Position numbers and translations under genes: made by a program
Part shown: positions 25,548-33,324 of the stretch, piece by piece
How positions within the stretch are numbered: the stretch's first letter is position 1
Layout of the letters: each line of letters begins with the position of its first letter
The notes under the pieces: generated by a model
Told to the model about the DNA's origin: nothing
Seen by the model: only the letters and a program-made list of their open reading frames with translations
Databases searched by the model: none
From: Neolewinella persica DSM 23188
GTDB lineage: Bacteria > Bacteroidota > Bacteroidia > Chitinophagales > Saprospiraceae
DNA length: 64,000 bases
Direction of reading: 5' to 3'
Assembly: GCF_000373105.1 (NCBI RefSeq)
Contig: NZ_KB890443.1
Span: forward strand, 1 to 64,000

Positions 25548-26675
25548 CTACAGACTCTTTATCCAGCTCTCTATCAATGCTACACCCTCAGTGTCAACCA
25601 GGTTTTTTCCTATCTCAGGCATAACGATATCAGGTTCCAAATGCTTCATTCTGTATAACAATATTGACGCTTCAGGTTTGCCACTAACGATGTCAAAGGC
25701 TAGGTACCCAGACCCTTTGCCTGCGGCAACTGGCGGTTTATTGACGCCTAGTCTGTACAAATCTGACTCTTCATATGCTAAATGCAAACCTGATGTCTTA
25801 GCCGAACCTCCATCCTGATGACAATGGGCACAATTAACGTCTAAATATGCTCGGGCCCGACCGTCTAAAGGCTCTGATTCATCCTTATAGTCTGGCAGTT
25901 TGGCCACAACAGAAAGAGGTGGCAGATCTACTAAAAAGTGATTGTCGGAAAGAAAGGCCAACTGATTCTGGCTAACACTGATAAACTGATTTTCCCGATT
26001 TAGTTGTCGGGGCGTAGGCCCTAATGGCACTAATTTTTGATTCTTGACATGACAGTTTTTACACATATTAATATTTGGCACCGAATAGCTAAAGTTAAGG
26101 GGTTCTACCCTTTCATCGTTTGCTTCCAAGACCAAGTCTATGTCTTTTCCCAATATGTAAAGATATGCCTCTGTCTGTTCTTCATTCCACACATACGGCA
26201 GCGCAATCCACTCACCATCCTTTTTTAGGAGCAACCGGGTTTCGAGAATAACATCGGTATCGTTGTTTTTTAAGTCAGCATTGGTATAATAAAAGTTTTT
26301 AATAATAACAGTACCTTCTGGAAAATCTAAAACCTTTTCGTCAGACACATAAGCAGCTGTGCTACCCTCCGGAAAGGAAATGAATCGACTCTTAGTCGCA
26401 TAATCTGTAAACAAGGGCGAATTCAACGTATACGGTACCACCTGTTCGGAAGCGGGAATCAATTGGCTAATCGGCTGCTTAAAAAAACCATAATCAGAGA
26501 GCTTTTTCAACCCAAGATCCTCATACTTAACAAGTGTATCCTGGCTGGTCAATAACCCAGAAACACTTACGTAATCATTGGCTACAGCAACATTCCCCTG
26601 ATTCTGACAACCGAGGAGCAAAGCCAATGCAAGGGTACTAATTACAATTATACTCCGAAACATCACTGGTTGCAT
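25548..26675 (-). CDS. dihaem c-type cytochrome lipoprotein of the SO2930 / HNE_0200 family
   Basis: A 375-residue exported protein with lipid Cys 23 (LLLGC) and two haem-binding motifs, CKNCH (205-209) and CAHCH (282-286). Met 343 and Met 352 are possible axial ligands. Between the signal and the first haem lies a conserved all-beta region (SPLFTDYATKSRFISFPEG; FYYTNADL; ETRLLLKKDGEWIALPYVWN). It overlaps the beta-helix gene by 38 bases (26638-26675), so the two are translationally coupled; Met 5 at 26663 is an alternative start. To my knowledge the two families are regularly paired and their joint function is unknown. Electron transfer in the periplasm or at the surface is inferred. Confidence 0.82.
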   Translation of the reverse strand: MQPVMFRSIIVISTLALALLLGCQNQGNVAVANDYVSVSGLLTSQDTLVKYEDLGLKKLSDYGFFKQPISQLIPASEQVVPYTLNSPLFTDYATKSRFISFPEGSTAAYVSDEKVLDFPEGTVIIKNFYYTNADLKNNDTDVILETRLLLKKDGEWIALPYVWNEEQTEAYLYILGKDIDLVLEANDERVEPLNFSYSVPNINMCKNCHVKNQKLVPLGPTPRQLNRENQFISVSQNQLAFLSDNHFLVDLPPLSVVAKLPDYKDESEPLDGRARAYLDVNCAHCHQDGGSAKTSGLHLAYEESDLYRLGVNKPPVAAGKGSGYLAFDIVSGKPEASILLYRMKHLEPDIVMPEIGKNLVDTEGVALIESWIKSL

Positions 26676-27909
26676 TTTTAAAATCGTTAATCACATCTAG
26701 TCCATAAAAAGAAAAGGATTCTCCTCCTGTTTCAAAGCACAGAGTATAGTCTGCATCCTCGTCTTCCAGGCCATCCCAGAGCACGTCCACCGTTTGAAAA
26801 GGCTTTTTAAATAATAGAATCTTTCCAAAATCATTATTAATCGTTGGAAACAGATACGAGTTCTCAAATCTGTTTTCACCTATTTTTATTTGCCTTGGAT
26901 ATGGATTATAATTGGCATCTGAGTTGTACTCATCATTAATTGTACGTACGGACCCCACAACACCCGGAGCTTCTTCTGGCCGACTATTTCGCTTGCCCAA
27001 CTCATAAATCAATTCATAACTGGCAATCGCGATAGAAGTTGTCTTATTATCGGTAAAGGAATTATCATGAAAATAAACATCTTCAGTCCCCAACACCAAG
27101 CTTCCCGTACCACTAGGCACCTGCCCGACTATGGCTCCCGCCTTAGCAAAATTACTGGTGTTATTCTCATATACTGTATTATTATACACCTCTATATTCT
27201 TCCCATATTGGGTCAGCCCAGGCAAATCAAACACCAAGATTCCTCCCGTATTTTCATATACTTTGTTCCCAAATATTTTTACATTTATCGAATTTTCGCT
27301 TTCTATTCCTGCTACATTGTATAAGGCTTCATTATTACTAATCACTACATCAACCGACTGCCCTACATAAATCCCTGCATCCGAAGAACCAATAGCTTTA
27401 CATTGGTCTATGACGACATTTCTACACAGTACGGGATAAAAAGCATAAGCCCCATTGTCTTCACTCACTTTACCCGTCCATGAACTCTCTACATTTCTAA
27501 AGGTAATCCCATTCGTATCCATCACCTTAATGTTGTCTCCTTTAGCATTTTCTACGGTAAGGTCCTGTATCGTGATATTATTACCATTGGTTATTCTAAG
27601 ACCCTCTGCACCCTTGGTTTGCCCGGCAAAATTTAGCACCGTCGCACCCATCCCGTGCCCTTTAATCGTTACATGACTAACACCGTCTAGTGGTAGTGCC
27701 TGGCTTATGGAAAATTGGCCTTTGGGTAATTCAATGACAGTACTATCTTTAGCTAATAAAAACTGAGAAAGAATAGTTTGTTCTGTCCCCTTATCTGCGG
27801 TGTAATTTCTTTCGGGGGAATACGTGGGAAAAGGTTCACTTTTTAGCACCAAAAATAAAATTACCAACCCTACCAGGAGAAAGATCAATAGGAACATAAT
27901 TTTTTTCAT
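26638..27909 (-). CDS. parallel beta-helix repeat protein partnered with the dihaem cytochrome
   Basis: A 423-residue exported protein with an N-terminal signal or anchor (about 1-22) and right-handed parallel beta-helix rungs over about residues 60-300 (GVSHVTIKGHGMGATVLNFAG, NGNNITIQDLTVENAKGDNI, NSINVKIFGNKVYENTGGIL, NIEVYNNTVYENNTSNF). Such folds commonly hold polysaccharide lyases or hydrolases, but no lyase catalytic set is obvious. The C-terminal 100 residues form a separate region. It is the first gene of the overlapping pair with the cytochrome. A/T-rich codon use sets both apart from the locus on the left. Confidence 0.82.
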   Translation of the reverse strand: MKKIMFLLIFLLVGLVILFLVLKSEPFPTYSPERNYTADKGTEQTILSQFLLAKDSTVIELPKGQFSISQALPLDGVSHVTIKGHGMGATVLNFAGQTKGAEGLRITNGNNITIQDLTVENAKGDNIKVMDTNGITFRNVESSWTGKVSEDNGAYAFYPVLCRNVVIDQCKAIGSSDAGIYVGQSVDVVISNNEALYNVAGIESENSINVKIFGNKVYENTGGILVFDLPGLTQYGKNIEVYNNTVYENNTSNFAKAGAIVGQVPSGTGSLVLGTEDVYFHDNSFTDNKTTSIAIASYELIYELGKRNSRPEEAPGVVGSVRTINDEYNSDANYNPYPRQIKIGENRFENSYLFPTINNDFGKILLFKKPFQTVDVLWDGLEDEDADYTLCFETGGESFSFYGLDVINDFKNATSDVSEYNCN

Positions 27910-28204
27910 AACGCCTAATATTTTATTTAAGACACTCTAATCCAACGCTAAACGATTGGCCTGAAAGTTGGATCAGGAAGGGTTAAAATCCCACAGCGAA
28001 TTCCGGACTTTTCAGGGGCGCCTATTCGAAAGGTATGACTCCACTGCCTATTGACGAAGTTAGATAATACTACTCATATTTGCCCGCTTAACTTGCTGAA
28101 AAGTCTTGTAGTCATCAGCTACCGCACCGCAAACAACCTCTCTGAGAGCTTACTAGAATGGGCGTCTGTGTAAAGGTTTGCTCCATGTTCAGTTAACCAA
28201 TTTC
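27910..28204. other. 295-base gap without recognisable gene
   Basis: Lies between the pnuC stop and the beta-helix gene start, both on the minus strand. I see no palindrome, repeat-family member or convincing small gene in it. Confidence 0.5.
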
Positions 28205-28846
28205 CTAATTGTAAACCGGCCCGTGATCTGTAGTGGCTCGCCAACTTATATACCAACCCACTCCTCCGGCAGTAGCCAACCCCAAAAATACAACATACTC
28301 CATCCCCACCAGTACAATCCCCTTGCTGAAATAAAGCACGATGCTGACGAGGTCCACCAACACCCAAAGCACCCAGCTCTCGAGCACCCGCCGGGCTAGA
28401 AAGAAAGTGGCGATGATACTGGCGACCGTAGTGAAGGCATCGGGATAAGGGAAGGCTGCCGGCTCGGGGAAAACCGTGGGTAACAGGGTATGAACGTGGC
28501 TCATTAACGTCCCCTGCACCAGCGTCCCCGCCAAAATAATGAATGCCCATAACCAACGTTGCTGCCCGTCAAGGACCCTGATGGGCGATGCAGTTGCTCC
28601 ATTTTTCTGCTGCCAGAAATACCAGCCGTACAGGCTCATACCAAAGAAATACACCTGCAACAGCGCATCGGAATACAGGCGAAAATGATAGAACAGCACC
28701 GCGAAACAGATCACGTTGAGTAACCCGACCGGCCAGGTCCAGACGTGGTTTTTCACCGCCAACCAGACGCTGATGAGGCCGGCAATGGTGCCAATCAATT
28801 CTATCCAGGAAATGGGGTAATTTAGTAAAGTGAAGGCGGTTTCCAT
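28205..28846 (-). CDS. pnuC: PnuC-type nicotinamide riboside transporter
   Basis: A 213-residue inner-membrane protein of about seven helices with PnuC hallmarks: NHVWTWPVGLLNVICFAVLFY, LYSDALLQVYFFGMSLYGWYFW and GWYISWRATT near the end. PnuC proteins carry out facilitated uptake of nicotinamide riboside; the related PnuT carries thiamine, and sequence alone does not fully separate them. The presence of nadR nearby and the lack of a visible TPP riboswitch favour nicotinamide riboside. A TonB receptor lies upstream on the same strand, beyond a 31-bp tandem repeat, and could supply the outer-membrane step. Confidence 0.83.
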   Translation of the reverse strand: METAFTLLNYPISWIELIGTIAGLISVWLAVKNHVWTWPVGLLNVICFAVLFYHFRLYSDALLQVYFFGMSLYGWYFWQQKNGATASPIRVLDGQQRWLWAFIILAGTLVQGTLMSHVHTLLPTVFPEPAAFPYPDAFTTVASIIATFFLARRVLESWVLWVLVDLVSIVLYFSKGIVLVGMEYVVFLGLATAGGVGWYISWRATTDHGPVYN

Positions 28847-28853
28847 ATGTAAG

Positions 28854-29116
28854 AGTTGTAGAGTCGCTTCGCTCCAGTTGCAAGGGTTGCAGGGTCGCTT
28901 CGCTCAGGTTGCAGGAGTTGCAGAGTCGCTTCGCTCCAGTTGCAGGGGTTGCAGGGTCACTTCGCTCAGGTTGCAGGAGTTGCAGGGTCGCTTCGCTCAG
29001 GTTGCAAGGGTTGCAGAGTCGCTTCGCTCCGGTTGCAGGGGTTGCAGGGTCGCTTCGCTCCAGTTGCAAGGGTTGCAGGGTCGCTTCGCTCCGGTTGCAG
29101 GAGTTGCAGGGGGTCC
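28854..29116. repeat. 31-bp tandem repeat (about 8 copies) with inverted tail
   Basis: The segment GTCGCTTCGCTC starts at 28863, 28894, 28925 and 28956 and continues at the same 31-base step, with GTTGCA-rich sequence between. Copies differ by a few substitutions. Because 31 is not a multiple of three, every frame is open and spurious repeat proteins appear on both strands. At 29145-29195 an inverted GCAACCCTTGCAAC-type block faces the array and could fold back on it. It separates the TonB receptor gene from pnuC. Confidence 0.9.
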
Positions 29117-29211
29117 AGGGTCACTTGGTTCTGGTTACAGTTGTTGCAGACAGTGCGCGAGTTGTAACGCCTGCAACAACTGCAACCCTTGCAACTAGGA
29201 GCGCAGCGACC

Positions 29212-31190
29212 TTACCAGCGATAAGTTACCGACATCCATCCATTAACCCCCGCCCTGCGGTGAAAAGTAGGCCGGCCATAAATGTCCAGCTGCCCGTTAG
29301 TGGCATAGCTTTCGTCGGTGAGGTTAAATGCAAAGCCCGAGACCGACCAGCGGCCCTTTGCCCAGCTGACGCGGGCATCAATGGTTGTGAAGCCAGCTAT
29401 CTCATTTTCGTTCGCCAGGTCGATGAAACTCGCCCCCTGATGACGAAGATCCAGGCCGAAAGACCAGGCGTTACGGCGGTACGTGATCCCTTGGTTGAGC
29501 AGTATTCCGGGGCTGAGAACAGGGTCAAAAATGGTGTCATCCTGCGTTATTTTATTGTCGGACAAAGCACCAGACTGATGAACCTCTAAAGCAGGAGACA
29601 ACCGGTATGAAAGTTGCCATTCCAGCCCAGCGCGATATGACCTGGCCACCGATGACCGCAGCGGCAAACCGTTAGGACCGAAAGCACCACTCAGTACAAT
29701 TTCGTTCCTGAATCGTAGATAAAAGGCATTCACCCGGTAGTCAAAACTGGTAGTGTTGCCCTGCAGGCCGAGTTCATGATCGAAGACAGTTTCAGGTTCC
29801 GTAACGTAAATCAGGGGACCATCCCCCCCCAACAGCAAATCGTCTTCCCCTCCGAAAATATCATTTCGGGTCGGCTCCCTGCCAACGCTACCAAAGCGAT
29901 AGTAGAGTTGAGACGTACCGGCGGACAGTGTGGCCGCCAGGTTGTAGTTCAGGAAAGTAAAATTAAGTGGTTCGAGGCCAACGCTTCCCTCATAGCCAAA
30001 GCTGCTGTGGCGGAGTTGGGCGGCGGCGCGCAGGTGCAATTTTCCGGTCTGACGAGCAAGGGAAGTAAAGCCACTAAACTCCCGCTTTTTGCCGGTATTT
30101 ACGTAAAGTCCCCCAATCCCTTCCTGGCTGCCAAGGTGCCGGCGCCGGTAATCCTGCAGGTGAAATCCCGTGCGTAATTCCCAGTCGTTTTGCTCATAGG
30201 CCAGGTTTGTCAACAGGCCGAGGTTATGGTAAACGAAAGCATAATTCAACAACCCTGCACCAATGTCTGCGCCCACAAAATTATTAAGGTCAAAATCATA
30301 GTTCCCATCCTGGTAGCCATAGTAAAGACTGGAGGATAACCGGAGTGCGGAACTGGCCAGGTAAGTGTACTGCACTTTGGCCAGCGTAGTGGTAAAGTTG
30401 TCGCGCTCATTTTCGCTGTTTCCGTTCGTGCGGGGTGCCTCCTGTAATAAGGAATCTCTTACGCCCAGCCAGGCCATCTGGTTTTGTTGGGTACCGGCAA
30501 AGGCCGTGAATTTCAGCAGGTGCTTTTCTCCGGTTCGCCCCAGCTGGACGAAAGCCGAGGTCCCTTCATGGTCGCGCTATGGTCCCTGAAGCCGGAGGAC
30601 CCCAGACGGCTCCCCCGGGCATAGAGGTTCCAGCCCTTATTGCCCAGCCGCCGCTGCGCGGCGGCGGAGACGCGGTAACTGCCAAAGGAGCCATAGCCCG
30701 CCGTCACCTCGGTAAATTCTTTGCCGGAAATCACCGGGCTCAATAGCTGGACTGACCCAGCATAAGCCGCCGTGCCATTCACATCTACATTAATCCCTGG
30801 TTGCAGCTGCACGGCTCGAATACTGCTCAGCAGATCAACGTAGTTGTTGAAGTAAAAGCCCTGGTCCTCCGGCTCATTGAGCGGAACACCGTCGAGCGTA
30901 AAGTTCAGGCGCGTCTGGTCGATACCGCGTAAGCGGAAGTAAGCATAGCCAAAGGCACTGCCCGCGTCGGTAAATGCAGTAACGGAGGGCTGCCGCTCCA
31001 GCAACAAGGCGGGTTCCTGGCCGTAGTAGTTTACGCGTAGGTCTTCGCGGGAAAGCGCAGCCACCGGTCTTGCCTCCGGGCCGGAGGCCCAGGCAGGGGC
31101 TACTACAGTAATTGGCCTGAGCTCCAGACTGTCTTGTGCCTGGAGCTGGACGATAAGGAATAGTGTTAATAGTAGGGGTGTGTATTTCAT
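29212..31190 (-). pseudogene. TonB-dependent receptor with an internal frameshift
   Basis: Two reading frames make one receptor of about 655 residues. The first (31190 down to about 30570) has a signal peptide and a plug domain (EPALLLERQPSVTAFTDAGS, FRLRGIDQTRLNFTLDGVPL, GTAAYAGSVQLLSP). The second carries the barrel to the terminal strand MSVTYRW (stop at 29212). Near 30563-30585 the frame changes by a net loss of one base, or by an 11-bp gain: GACCATAGCGC followed by GACCATGAAGG looks like a partial duplication. It may be a true pseudogene or a sequencing error. With pnuC and nadR it would import an NAD precursor. A strong promoter lies just upstream. Confidence 0.82.
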
Positions 31191-31207
31191 GGAACGGTCT
31201 TTCGGGA

Positions 31208-31239
31208 CAAAGCTAGGATAAATTAACTTAGCTTACAAA
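31208..31239 (-). promoter_or_regulatory. Bacteroidota-type promoter of the TonB receptor gene
   Basis: On the minus strand TTTG (31236-31239) and TAGCTTTG (31208-31215) are separated by 20 bases, an exact match to the -33 TTTG / -7 TAnnTTTG consensus. Transcription would begin about 10 bases before the ATG at 31190. The remaining divergent gap (31240-31540) shows no riboswitch motif and no supported gene. Confidence 0.7.
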
Positions 31240-31540
31240 TTAAACTAAGATGAATAATTATAGCGTTTTGCACGTCCATCTATTAATGACTGATGATAGC
31301 GATGATTAACACTTCTTTCTCCCCAGATCACCTTTAGCGGCTATTTCAGCCAACGATGCATCGGACGTTGGGCGAAGAAACACCTAGCCATCCAATGCCT
31401 CTGATTATCAACTTTCGTCGAACACAAGGACCGGTTTATCTTAAAAAATCGACTACGTGCAACCCCAGTTTGATCTTTGTCGTCCATTAAGTAAATAGCA
31501 CCTAACCCTTTCTTATTCAACCCAATAAAACCATATCTAA

Positions 31541-31909
31541 ATGAAAAATCTATTATTTTCCGCGTTCGCTTTCCTTTTCCTGGCCACTGCTACCGCCATG
31601 GCGGGACCAGCCGTTGCCACGACTACCGTAGAGCCCCTCATCGTACGCAGCCACCTGGCCGAAGGCGGTCTGGAAGTCATCATCGCTAACCTCGAGCAAG
31701 AGAATGCGACCGTTACGCTCACCAGTCTGGATACGGACCGCGTTTTCTTCAATGACCGTATCCGGAAGCACAACGGCTACAGCTATAAAATCAACCTTGA
31801 TGAGCTGCGCCACGGTCGTTACATTCTCGCCGTCAAGAAGGGCAAGACCATCCGCAAGCAGGTGATCCTCGTCAACAAGAAGGGGGTTTTATGTAGTGAT
31901 TGGAAATAA
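31541..31909 (+). CDS. small secreted protein of unknown function
   Basis: A 122-residue protein with a clear signal peptide (MKNLLFSAFAFLFLATATAMA). The rest is a single short beta-rich domain (LEVIIANLEQENATVTLTSL, YSYKINLDELRHGRYILAVKKGKTI) that resembles a DUF3244 or T9SS sorting-domain fold by its LxxGxYxL pattern, but stands alone. It has a Lys-rich C-terminus. It precedes gldD on the same strand, separated by an 8-bp-period array. I do not recognise the family with confidence. Confidence 0.65.
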   Translation: MKNLLFSAFAFLFLATATAMAGPAVATTTVEPLIVRSHLAEGGLEVIIANLEQENATVTLTSLDTDRVFFNDRIRKHNGYSYKINLDELRHGRYILAVKKGKTIRKQVILVNKKGVLCSDWK

Positions 31910-31915
31910 GGTCAG

Positions 31916-32004
31916 GTTATCGGGTTGTCGGGTTATCTGGTTGTCGAAACACCTTGTTGACAACCCGACAACCTGACAACCCGACAACCAGACAACTTGA
32001 TAAC
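31916..32004. repeat. 8-bp-period array with inverted halves (GTTGTC octamers)
   Basis: Four octamers GTTRTCNN (31916-31947) are followed, after a 9-base spacer, by six reverse-complement octamers NNGAYAAC (31957-32004). The two halves can form a long imperfect hairpin. It lies between the small secreted protein stop and gldD, ending 22 bases before the gldD ATG. Confidence 0.85.
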
Positions 32005-32026
32005 CCGGGAGGACGTTACCATTTCC

Positions 32027-32623
32027 ATGCGTAACGTCCTTTTGCTTTTGGTCCTTTCTTTTCTTTTTACCGCCTGCGGCGGTGGTGACCTTCCGATCCC
32101 CAAGCCACGCTCCTACCCTAGGGTAGATTACCCGGTCCGGGCGTATGAAAACGTAGGTGCTGATTACTGCCCATTCAGCTTCGACAAGCCGGTCTCCGCC
32201 ACCATGCGTCAGGAGACCACCTTCTTCGATGATGCACCGCCGAATGCATGTTGGTTCGACCTCAAATTAGCAGAAGGCCTCAACGGAAGCGTTCATTTCA
32301 GCTACTATCCGTTAAAGACCATAGCCGATTTTGAATTTCACCGCGACAAGGCCTTCCAGCTGACCGGTGAGCACATGAAACGCGCCAGCGACATCGAGGA
32401 AATCGTGATCAACCGTGCAGACGCAAACGTTCACGGCATTGCTTTCGACGTTTCCGGTCCTGCGGCCAGTCAGTTTCAGTTTTTCCTAACGGACTCCACC
32501 CGCCACTTCCTGCGTGGTGCGCTGTATTTCGATGCCGTGGTCAACCCGGACTCCCTGGCACCAATCGTTGCCTACGCAAAGGAAGATGTGTACCGGATGG
32601 TGGAGACGTTTGAATGGAGATAG
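32027..32623 (+). CDS. gldD: gliding motility lipoprotein GldD
   Basis: A 198-residue lipoprotein. ATG 32027 opens on a lipoprotein signal (LLLLVLSFLFTAC, lipid Cys about 17), followed by the GldD hallmark PKPRSYPRVDYP, then GADYCPFSFDKPVSA and a central VHFSYYPLK. GldD is needed for gliding and T9SS function in Flavobacterium. The T9SS-tailed proteins at 4713-9278, 16079-17119 and 17171-20149 imply the system is active here. Its frequent neighbour gldE is not present; it follows a small secreted protein instead. A GGGAGG stretch lies upstream at 32007-32012. Confidence 0.88.
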   Translation: MRNVLLLLVLSFLFTACGGGDLPIPKPRSYPRVDYPVRAYENVGADYCPFSFDKPVSATMRQETTFFDDAPPNACWFDLKLAEGLNGSVHFSYYPLKTIADFEFHRDKAFQLTGEHMKRASDIEEIVINRADANVHGIAFDVSGPAASQFQFFLTDSTRHFLRGALYFDAVVNPDSLAPIVAYAKEDVYRMVETFEWR

Positions 32624-32667
32624 TCGAACTAGTGATCGAAGAGCGAAATTGGTATCACCTTGACTTG

Positions 32668-33265
32668 CTATTTCAACTGTAGAATCAATTCCCTTCCTGA
32701 GAATTTCCCCAAGTATAAGCTTTCGAACTCATCCTTTTCAACATAGGTATTTTCGGATGCATACACCCCATCCACTTGATTAGGCTTAGTGTATTGAAAG
32801 ATTACCCGGTTATACACATCAATGACCCAATATTCCTGAATTCCCGCTGCTGCATAAGCTGAATACTTTGCAGTCTTATCACGATGCAGTGTCGCATCTG
32901 ACACTTCTATCACTAACAACAAGTGCTCTGGTCCTGGGTGATAGTTATGATAGCGCTCTAATGGGCCCTTTGCAACATAGATATCCGGTTCAGGTTCAGA
33001 ATTATCAAGTAAGGTAACAGGATCTTGCACACCAATCACATGGTCATTTGAGTTCAAGAATCGCTCATAGAGTGATTTAGTAAGGTTTCACACAGACAGC
33101 ATGGGCATTACCAACAGGGCTCGTTTCAATTATTTGACCGAATAACAACTCTACTTTATCGTCAGAAGTAAGAATCCCTGTATCAATCATGGCGTGGTAT
33201 TCTTCAATAGTCCAAGACCTCCGCTTTAGCGAAAGCATGGAGCGTTCTATAGTTTGCGAAAGCAT
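32668..33265 (-). pseudogene. Uma2 family (DUF820) nuclease-like gene with a frameshift
   Basis: Two frames join into one Uma2 protein of about 198 residues: MLSQTIERSM... to GNAHAVCVK, then LTKSLYERFLNSNDHVIGVQDPV onward with SEPEPDIYVAK, LLVIEVSDATLHRDKTAKYSAYAAAGIQEYWVID. One extra base near 33084-33085 breaks the frame. The PD-(D/E)XK-like residues (EPDI, IEVSD, K) are all present, so decay is recent or the frameshift is a sequence error. Uma2 proteins are common and multicopy in some Bacteroidota and cyanobacteria; their role is not established. Confidence 0.8.
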
Positions 33266-33324
33266 GATGATTGGTTTTACTTACTTATAATAATAGAATT
33301 CGTAGTAAGATAGTTACTCAGAGC

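Noticed and set aside
28854..29116. CRISPR array
   Set aside because: The unit is a contiguous tandem repeat without unique spacers and there are no cas genes.
28569..29589. Open frames on both strands reading as repeat proteins across the 31-bp array
   Set aside because: They arise from a repeat unit that is not a multiple of three and has no stops; parallel frames are equally open and none has a signal, start context or family.
31396..31494. A 32-codon plus-strand open frame in the receptor/small-protein gap
   Set aside because: No signal, ribosome site or homology; the length is within chance expectation.
31191..31540. TPP riboswitch upstream of the TonB receptor/pnuC, which would indicate thiamine transport
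   Set aside because: Neither the CTGAGA nor the ACCTGATCTGG-type conserved TPP element is visible on the minus strand.
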